DNA from: Actinobacteria bacterium UBA3120
GTDB taxonomy: Bacteria; Actinomycetota; Actinomycetes; S36-B12
Assembly: GCA_002365735.1 (NCBI GenBank)
Contig: DEZY01000170.1
Coordinates: forward strand, 21,376 to 33,119
Direction: 5' to 3'
DNA: 11,744 nt
The translations under genes were made by a program, and so were the position numbers. Shown here one piece after another: positions 6,802-11,744 of the stretch; the first letter of the stretch is position 1; each line of letters opens with the position of its first letter. The notes under the pieces were generated by a model that was not told the DNA's origin, made no database searches, and saw only the letters and a program-made list of their open reading frames with translations.

Positions 6802-6815
6802 ACCCCCTAGGGTAT
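6800..6815. promoter_or_regulatory. CsoR/CstR-family-like operator
   Basis: ATACCCCCTAGGGTAT is an inverted repeat with perfect six-base arms ATACCC/GGGTAT around CCTA. It closely resembles the ATACCC..GGGTAT-type operators described for CsoR-family copper sensors and their persulfide-sensing CstR relatives. It fills the gap between the copD-ctaG stop (6817) and the rhodanese start (6801), and covers both the start codon and the probable -10 box. Repression of the rhodanese and transpeptidase genes, relieved by copper or persulfide, is the natural reading. No regulator gene is in the window, so the identity of the sensor is inference. Confidence 0.55.
6809..6814 (-). promoter_or_regulatory. 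Leaderless -10 box for the rhodanese gene
   Basis: On the minus strand this reads TACCCT (TANNNT pattern), ending seven bases before the ATG at 6801. It is embedded in the CsoR/CstR-like palindrome, so regulator binding would block RNA polymerase directly. No convincing -35 box is seen upstream. It would let the rhodanese and transpeptidase genes be transcribed apart from the copper genes. Confidence 0.4.
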
Positions 6816-6816
6816 A

Positions 6817-8844
6817 TCACTGGCTGCGGGTTTGACCCTTCGACCCTAGATTCAGAGATGCCAAATGCTCGTTGTACGCATTGAGTTCGGCATCCCCATC
6901 GCGCTCGGCTTGCCGATCCTTTCGCTTGGCATCACGCGCATCACTTCTGGACCACTGCACCATGATTGTGATCAGCGCCAAGAGCGCGGGAATTTCGGAC
7001 AGACCCCAGGCGACCTGACCGCCAAACAGGGTGTCGGCGAGTGGATCAACCACCCAGTCTGGGCGCACGAGTGCGTACCACTCGATTGCCATGGGGGTTG
7101 TTCCCATCATTAAAATTACGCTAAAAAATGCGTGTACGCCAAGAGACAAAAGCAGCAGCACAATCCGACCCCAATACGGCAAAGGATGCGGCCTTGGATC
7201 AATTCCCAGCAGAACCCAGTAGAAAAGGTAGCCGGCAAGAATAAAATGAAGCTGCATAAATACGTGGCCAATGTGGGAGCCCATGAGCCAGCCAAAAGCG
7301 GGCGTCAGATACAGGCCATAAAGTCCAATTACATAGATAAAGAAAACAAAAAACGGGTTGGTAGCGAGACCATTTATTTTACTGTTAAGGAAAAGCACTA
7401 GCCATTCACGTGGACCACGCTCATTGGTGCGCGAAGGCCTCAATACCCGAAGCGCAAGAGTCGCCGGGGCTGCCATGACTAAGAAGATCGGCCCCAGCAT
7501 GGTCAACGTCATGTGATTGACCATGTGAAGCCCCACAGATACTTGCGAATACAACGCGATTCCCGAATTGGTGCACCAAATAATTACCGCGATTCCGGCA
7601 AGCCATGCAACTAATCGCATGATCGGCCACGCATCACCGCGTTGGCGCAAACGAATGTATCCAACAACGTAGAGCGCAGCAGCAATCAAACTCCCCGCGA
7701 GAAAAAAAGGCTCAAGTTGGAAGCCAAAAACAACTGAACTCACAGTGGGCGCTGGCGGGTACGGGTAACCCAGAAGCGTTTCGCCGAATGTGGGAAGAAG
7801 TTCTTCAACCCGCGGGTATGAACTGGTTGCGAGTGCCACACCAAGGCCAACTGCCGCAGCCATAATCATCACCTCACACGCGGCGACTTTGGCAAACCTT
7901 TTTCCAGCTCCCGGAGCGCTCATCATGGGTAGCACTCGGCTGCGAAGTCGGTAACCCAAAAATCCAAGACCCAGAATCAATCCGACTTTTATCAGAACAA
8001 CTCGCCCGTAGTCGTTAGTGAAAAGCTCATCAAATGAATTCAATCTCGTATAAGAATTGGATAGGCCACTCACTGCTAGCAACACAATTGCTATCAGCGC
8101 CAGTGGAGAGAAGCGTTCCAGTGCTCGGCCCAGTGGAATGTCCCGCCTAATTGCATGAAAAAGGAGAACGACCAGTCCGCCAACCCACAATGCCGCTGCG
8201 ACAACGTGGGTAACGCCTGCGGTCAAGGCCAATGCGTGGTCGCCGAGGCCGGAGCCGTGTCCAGCAAGTGAAGGGAGCGACACAGCAACCAAGGCCAGTG
8301 CGACTCCTGCTGCACTGACGTCCGTTGTCGCCGTGATAAGCCCACCAAGTGCAATGACTGCCGCGATGAAAAACACCACGATCAGAGCTCGGGTCGCGGG
8401 GATATCCGTTGCGTACGTACTGACCACACGTGGCGTAACTGCCTCGGTGAGCGAGATTCCTAACACGTATGCCAACAAAAAAGATGCTTGGATGAGCGAC
8501 AGGATGGCCCAAATCGCGGCCGCCCAGGAGCCGCGAATTACATCTTTACGGCCAACTGCAGACAGGACACCATCTTTTCCGGAAGGATCAAGAAAGGCGG
8601 CTGAAACAAGGAAGCCGATCGTGAGAATTCCGGCAATGTCGGTCAGAACCCGCAGAATCCCGACCCCCCACGCAATCAGAGGACCGGTGTCTGTGATCCC
8701 GACCGGCGCGGCTTGGTAGGAGCCACCCGCGACTATTAGTCCAATCGCTGATGCCCCAATTGTCATTGCGATCCCGATCGAAGCAAAAATGAGGATTCGA
8801 GACCGAGGAACAACTTGGACCCGGGGACTTACCGTAGTTTTCAC
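6817..8844 (-). CDS. CopD-CtaG fusion: copper transport and cytochrome c oxidase assembly membrane protein
   Basis: This 675-residue integral membrane protein has about 16 predicted helices and two parts. The first half (about nine helices) is a CopD-type copper import/handling domain with VTHVVAAALWVGGLVVL. The second (about seven helices, from around residue 380) is a caa3-type CtaG domain with VGLHMVNHMTLTMLGP, HFILAGYLFYWVLLGIDP and LGVHAFFSVILMMG; their histidines are candidate copper ligands. CtaG proteins deliver copper to the CuB site of cytochrome c oxidase. The same fusion is common in actinobacteria (for example the Rv0102 type). The C-terminus is a charged cytoplasmic tail of about 45 residues. 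I chose the GTG at 8844 because it overlaps the copC stop as GTGA, implying translational coupling. A GTG at 8913 would add 23 residues of cysteine- and arginine-rich sequence inside copC and is unlikely. Confidence 0.88.
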   Translation of the reverse strand: MKTTVSPRVQVVPRSRILIFASIGIAMTIGASAIGLIVAGGSYQAAPVGITDTGPLIAWGVGILRVLTDIAGILTIGFLVSAAFLDPSGKDGVLSAVGRKDVIRGSWAAAIWAILSLIQASFLLAYVLGISLTEAVTPRVVSTYATDIPATRALIVVFFIAAVIALGGLITATTDVSAAGVALALVAVSLPSLAGHGSGLGDHALALTAGVTHVVAAALWVGGLVVLLFHAIRRDIPLGRALERFSPLALIAIVLLAVSGLSNSYTRLNSFDELFTNDYGRVVLIKVGLILGLGFLGYRLRSRVLPMMSAPGAGKRFAKVAACEVMIMAAAVGLGVALATSSYPRVEELLPTFGETLLGYPYPPAPTVSSVVFGFQLEPFFLAGSLIAAALYVVGYIRLRQRGDAWPIMRLVAWLAGIAVIIWCTNSGIALYSQVSVGLHMVNHMTLTMLGPIFLVMAAPATLALRVLRPSRTNERGPREWLVLFLNSKINGLATNPFFVFFIYVIGLYGLYLTPAFGWLMGSHIGHVFMQLHFILAGYLFYWVLLGIDPRPHPLPYWGRIVLLLLSLGVHAFFSVILMMGTTPMAIEWYALVRPDWVVDPLADTLFGGQVAWGLSEIPALLALITIMVQWSRSDARDAKRKDRQAERDGDAELNAYNEHLASLNLGSKGQTRSQ

Positions 8845-9425
8845 GTTGAGCGCTTGCGCCAAATGAAGTAACCGGCAACAACAAGTGCAAGTGCCACGAA
8901 ACCGAGAACCCACACCAGCATGGACTCCGAATCAGAAGCGGGCTCCTCTGTTACGCGAGGAACTGCAGTTTCAGGCTCTGATATTGGATCGTCCATGGTG
9001 GTGACTTCTGGCTCTGCGGTCGTGTCTGGTGTCGGTTCTGCGGTTACCGTTTCTGGATTGGGATAACTGAAACGCAAAGATCCGGTCACCGGGTGTCCAT
9101 CTTGGGAAACAATTCGGTAGGCAACTTTGTAGGTGTCGCCGGGAAGGTCAGCCGGCCATTGCACTACCGCGTCGGTCCCCACGCTCTCGACAAGGACCCC
9201 GGAGACGAGTTCACCGGCAAAGTTGGAGACAGCCACTTCCACCATTCCCTCGAGCAGGGTGGAAGAGAAACTCAGGGTTAAGGTCCGTGGTGCGCTTTCC
9301 AAAACAGCACCATCGACCGGGGTGGTACTTACCAAATCGGCGTGGGCGGAAGCTGGCACCGCACCACCAAACAACGCCAGAGAGATCAGGAGAAATCCGG
9401 AAAAAAAACCGGTGAGTTTGGTCAT
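8841..9425 (-). CDS. copC: CopC-domain copper-binding protein, membrane anchored
   Basis: This is an extracytoplasmic copper carrier of the CopC/YobA family, acting with the CopD-like protein encoded next to it. Residues 1-27 are a signal peptide ending ASA, so the mature chain begins with His28 (HADLVSTTPVDGA). In characterised CopC proteins the free N-terminal histidine joins a DxH pair to bind Cu(II). Here the pair is Asp109 and His111 in SQDGHPVTG, so the full site is present. The domain ends near residue 122. An acidic, Thr/Glu/Pro-rich linker follows (about 123-166), then one membrane helix (about 168-186) and a short basic tail (WRKRST). The 194-residue, C-anchored form is usual in actinobacteria. 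The ATG at 9425 has no Shine-Dalgarno and sits six bases behind a TACCCT box. It is the first gene of the four-gene minus-strand cluster. Confidence 0.92.
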   Translation of the reverse strand: MTKLTGFFSGFLLISLALFGGAVPASAHADLVSTTPVDGAVLESAPRTLTLSFSSTLLEGMVEVAVSNFAGELVSGVLVESVGTDAVVQWPADLPGDTYKVAYRIVSQDGHPVTGSLRFSYPNPETVTAEPTPDTTAEPEVTTMDDPISEPETAVPRVTEEPASDSESMLVWVLGFVALALVVAGYFIWRKRST

Positions 9426-9431
9426 GCTCTG

Positions 9432-9437
9432 AGGGTA
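9432..9437 (-). promoter_or_regulatory. Leaderless -10 box for copC
   Basis: On the minus strand this reads TACCCT and ends six bases before the copC ATG at 9425. It lies within the near-palindrome GAGGGTACCTC (9431-9441). It probably drives the copC cluster from a start at or near the ATG. The hexamer is identical to the one before the rhodanese gene. Confidence 0.45.
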
Positions 9438-9463
9438 CCTCTGGTGCTCGGACTCGATTGTTT

Positions 9464-11299
9464 CTAGAAAGCAGATTCAGGGATTTCCATGATTTCACCG
9501 GTTGTCGCCTCGGCGATCCCGCGTTCTGCTGCAAGAAGGGGAAGTCGGTTGCGAGCGAACCAGCGAGCGCTTTCCACCTTGCCGATGTAAAAGTCCTTAT
9601 CGCGATCTTTGGGACCGGCGTCCAGAGCAGCGAGGGCAACTTCGGCTTGGCGGATAAGTAGCCAACCGATCATCAGATCACCAGATGCCATGAGCAGTCG
9701 GGTTGAGTTCAAACCAACCTTGTAGACCTCCTGAACATCCGTTTGTGAAGCCATAGCCCACTGCCCCATGACACCCAAGATCCCCTGGACGTTTTCAAGT
9801 GCCTGGCCGAGGAGTTCACGCTCAACAGAAAGTTGCCCTGAACCTTCGTCACCCTTAACTGTTTGGGTGATTTCTTGGGCGAGGTAACTGATTGACTTAA
9901 ACTGATCTTTAACCATTTTTCGGAAGAAGAAGTCCAGTCCTTGAATCGCGGTTGTTCCTTCATAGAGGGTGTCAATCTTTGCGTCACGGATGTACTGCTC
10001 AAGTGGATAGTCCTGCAGGTATCCCGATCCACCGTAGGTCTGCAATCCAACTGCCAGCATTTCGTAGGACCGCTCTGAGCCGACACCTTTAACGATGGGA
10101 AGGAGAAGGTCATTGATGCGTTCGGCCATTTCTAGATCGATTGTCGTGTCACCAGCCTGGCCCATCTCGATTAAGTCCTGCCAGTAAGCGGTGTAGAGAA
10201 CGAGCGCGCGCATGCCTTCGGAGTAAGACTTCTGAAGCATGAGTGAACGGCGCACATCGGGGTGATTCGTGATGGTGACGCGAGGTGCAGTCTTGTCGGT
10301 CATCTGGGTGAGGTCAGCACCTTGAACACGATTCTTGGCATACTCGAGGGCATTAAGGTAACCCGTTGACAGGGTGGCAATTGCTTTCGTGCCAACCATC
10401 ATGCGGGCGTATTCAATAACCTTAAACATTTGTGCGATGCCGTTGTGGACGTCACCAACAAGCCAACCAACAGCCGGCTCATTTTCACCAAATGTCAATT
10501 CACACGTAGTCGAAACCTTCAGACCCATTTTCTTTTCGACGTTAGTTGCGTACACACCATTGCGTTCGCCAATTTCGCCGGTCGCCAAATCAACATGGAA
10601 CTTTGGAACAACAAATAGTGAGAGGCCTTTTGTTCCCGGCCCCGCACCCTCGGGGCGTGCGAGAACCAAGTGCACAATATTGTCAGTCATATCGTGTTCG
10701 CCACTGGTGATGAAACACTTAACGCCTTCAATGTGCCAAGTGCCGTCGGCTTGCTCAACTGCCTTTGTGCGACCAACGCCGACATCGGAGCCCGCATCAG
10801 GTTCGGTCAGAACCATGGTGGCGCCCCAACGCTTGTCAATCATAAGTTGGCCCCAACGCTTCTGATCCTCATTGCCCAGGGAGTCAAGAATTGCAGCGAA
10901 GCCGGGACCTGACATAAACAGGAAAGCGCCGGGGTTCGCGCCCAGCAGCATTTCCGCTGCAGCCCAGCGCAGTGATGGCGGAGCACCGGTGCCACCGAGG
11001 TGGACGGGGAGATCTAGACGCCACCACTCGGCATCCATGAGTGCGTTAAAACTTTTCTTGAAATCCTCGGGCATGGTGACCGATTTAGTTACCGGGTCAT
11101 ATACCGGTGGGACGCGGTCGGAAGAAACAAATGAGTCCGAGAGGGGCCCAGATGCCAAGCGATTTACTTCATCTAAGACGTCGCGGGCGACATCTTCGTC
11201 CATTTCTACGTAGGGACCCTTGCCCATGCGTTCGCCTGCACCGAAGACCTCAAAAAGATTGAATTCAAGGTCGCGCTGATTGCTCTTGTAATGCGTCAT
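9464..11299 (-). CDS. Acyl-CoA dehydrogenase, FadE5-like
   Basis: This is a flavin-dependent acyl-CoA dehydrogenase catalysing the first step of fatty acid beta-oxidation: it introduces a 2,3 double bond and passes electrons to ETF. It has 611 residues, the same as mycobacterial FadE5 (Rv0244c), and similarity as I recall that sequence is high throughout, from [20 protein letters not shown] to the EIPESAF end. FAD/substrate motifs include [30 protein letters not shown] and [20 protein letters not shown]. The catalytic base is Glu447 in LYEGTTAIQ, the position reported for FadE5. The roughly 140-residue C-terminal extension (about 470-611) marks the long FadE5/AidB-related branch rather than the 380-residue short type. 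GGGAG sits four bases before the ATG. The TetR-like repeat at 11331-11346 lies 32 bases upstream. By homology with FadE5 the substrate range may span short to long chains, but this is not shown by the sequence. Confidence 0.93.
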   Translation of the reverse strand: MTHYKSNQRDLEFNLFEVFGAGERMGKGPYVEMDEDVARDVLDEVNRLASGPLSDSFVSSDRVPPVYDPVTKSVTMPEDFKKSFNALMDAEWWRLDLPVHLGGTGAPPSLRWAAAEMLLGANPGAFLFMSGPGFAAILDSLGNEDQKRWGQLMIDKRWGATMVLTEPDAGSDVGVGRTKAVEQADGTWHIEGVKCFITSGEHDMTDNIVHLVLARPEGAGPGTKGLSLFVVPKFHVDLATGEIGERNGVYATNVEKKMGLKVSTTCELTFGENEPAVGWLVGDVHNGIAQMFKVIEYARMMVGTKAIATLSTGYLNALEYAKNRVQGADLTQMTDKTAPRVTITNHPDVRRSLMLQKSYSEGMRALVLYTAYWQDLIEMGQAGDTTIDLEMAERINDLLLPIVKGVGSERSYEMLAVGLQTYGGSGYLQDYPLEQYIRDAKIDTLYEGTTAIQGLDFFFRKMVKDQFKSISYLAQEITQTVKGDEGSGQLSVERELLGQALENVQGILGVMGQWAMASQTDVQEVYKVGLNSTRLLMASGDLMIGWLLIRQAEVALAALDAGPKDRDKDFYIGKVESARWFARNRLPLLAAERGIAEATTGEIMEIPESAF

Positions 11300-11493
11300 T
11301 GCTACTCCCGTGTGCTGGATTCGGGGCTAAGTTACCCGCCAGTAACAATGATGGGCCCTGATGGCAACTTTTGCAAGCAGAGTGGCCGCTTTGAGCCTAA
11401 ATTATTCGATTTTGCCCCAATAAAGGCACTTAACCTGACACACTCCCCTCAACACGCGCCGTGAGACCGCCCACCTTTTGCCAAGGAGACCCC
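11300..11493. other. Divergent promoter region, acyl-CoA dehydrogenase and acyl-CoA ligase
   Basis: These 194 bases separate the divergent starts at 11299 and 11494. They hold the inverted repeat at 11331-11346, an AT-rich stretch at about 11398-11412 suited to a promoter, and the ligase Shine-Dalgarno at 11483-11488. I could not assign -35 and -10 boxes with confidence for either gene. Confidence 0.5.
11331..11346. promoter_or_regulatory. Inverted repeat, possible TetR-family operator
   Basis: GTTACCCGCCAGTAAC has perfect five-base arms GTTAC/GTAAC around a six-base centre. Its size and TTAC..GTAA ends are like operators of TetR-family regulators of fatty acid genes. It lies 32 bases upstream of the acyl-CoA dehydrogenase start, where it could block that promoter. 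No regulator gene is visible in the window. Confidence 0.35.
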
Positions 11494-11744
11494 ATGATCA
11501 TCCATAAGAGTTTGCTCCCCGAAGTTGAGATCCCCAACATCAGCATCACCGAGTTCATCTTGAGGGAGGCCGATCGGGTTCCCGACCGCGAGGCGCTAAT
11601 TGATGGACCAACGGGCCGCACATATACATATGGACAACTCAAAGCCATGATCTATTCCTTCGCAGGTGGACTTGCCGCAAAAGGACTGGGAAAAGGCGAC
11701 ACCATCGCGCTGATGGCACCGAACATTCCTGAGTTCGCGATTGT
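11494..11744 (+). CDS. AMP-forming acyl-CoA synthetase/ligase, N-terminal fragment
   Basis: This is the beginning of an ATP-dependent acid-CoA ligase of the ANL (AMP-binding) superfamily, cut by the right edge after about 83 residues. The visible part matches 4-coumarate-CoA ligase-like enzymes: ITEFILREADRVPDREALID, then GRTYTYGQLKA, GLAAKGLGKGDTIALMAPN and IPEFAIV. This is the standard N-terminal subdomain; the ATP and acyl-binding motifs lie beyond the window. The ATG has a strong AAGGAG (11483-11488) five bases upstream, unlike several other genes here. It diverges from the FadE5-like gene. Activation of an acid to its CoA ester followed by dehydrogenation would be a sensible pathway order, but the substrate is unknown. 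Confidence 0.88.
   Translation, partial: MIIHKSLLPEVEIPNISITEFILREADRVPDREALIDGPTGRTYTYGQLKAMIYSFAGGLAAKGLGKGDTIALMAPNIPEFAI

Noticed and set aside
8845..8913. 23-residue N-terminal extension of the CopD-CtaG protein from a GTG at 8913
   Set aside because: The extension lies wholly within copC, is rich in Cys and Arg, and the GTG at 8844 forms a standard GTGA overlap with the copC stop.
9461..9470. TTTCTAGAAA palindrome at the end of the acyl-CoA dehydrogenase gene as a terminator
   Set aside because: The stem is only five base pairs, AT-rich, without loop or U-tract; it is too weak for an intrinsic terminator.
9211..9639. 142-codon minus-strand frame across the copC/acyl-CoA dehydrogenase junction
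   Set aside because: It overlaps the ends of two well-supported genes in another frame and resembles no protein family.
1..11744. CRISPR arrays, insertion sequences, phage genes, tRNA or rRNA genes
   Set aside because: Reading both strands showed no regular repeats, no transposase or integrase motifs and no tRNA-like or rRNA-like sequence.

Overview
The window looks like a piece of an actinobacterial chromosome of medium GC content (roughly half, judged by eye). The lineage call rests on the gene families: a mycothiol-dependent maleylpyruvate isomerase (DinB-like) family protein, a 611-residue acyl-CoA dehydrogenase that closely resembles mycobacterial FadE5, a fused CopD-CtaG membrane protein, and a bkdABC-type cluster laid out as in mycobacteria. 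Several genes also appear to lack leaders, with a TANNNT -10 box 6-7 bases before the start codon. I cannot name the genus. No rRNA, tRNA, CRISPR array, transposase or integrase was seen.

Layout. (1) 1-227, minus: N-terminal part of an EamA/DMT-family transporter running off the left edge. (2) About 228-666: mostly non-coding, but with a 38-codon plus-strand ORF whose first 12 residues match the N-terminus of cytochrome bd oxidase subunit I (CydA). It looks like a gene remnant, with a DosR-like inverted repeat upstream. (3) 667-3946, plus: E1-alpha, E1-beta and E2 of a 2-oxoacid dehydrogenase complex (branched-chain type favoured), tightly packed, with no E3 in view. (4) 3958-4779, minus: maleylpyruvate isomerase-like protein, divergent from (5) 4832-5626, plus: a carbon-nitrogen hydrolase with an intact Glu-Lys-Cys triad. 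(6) 5627-9425, minus: four genes, transcribed in the order copC, copD-ctaG fusion, rhodanese lipoprotein, exported YkuD-type L,D-transpeptidase. A CsoR/CstR-type palindrome lies in the 15-bp gap before the rhodanese gene and covers its likely -10 box and start. (7) 9464-11299, minus: FadE5-like acyl-CoA dehydrogenase, divergent from (8) 11494 to the right edge, plus: an AMP-forming acyl-CoA synthetase fragment. The region between these two carries a TetR-like inverted repeat.

Function. Two themes dominate. One is breakdown of branched-chain and fatty acids (Bkd complex, FadE5-like dehydrogenase, acyl-CoA ligase). The other is copper handling and cytochrome oxidase maturation at the cell envelope (CopC, CopD-CtaG), which continues into a surface rhodanese and a peptidoglycan-remodelling enzyme, both cysteine-dependent. 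The most interesting signals are the CsoR/CstR-like operator inside the copper/rhodanese cluster and the cydA remnant. Most of the rest is ordinary chromosomal housekeeping and catabolism.
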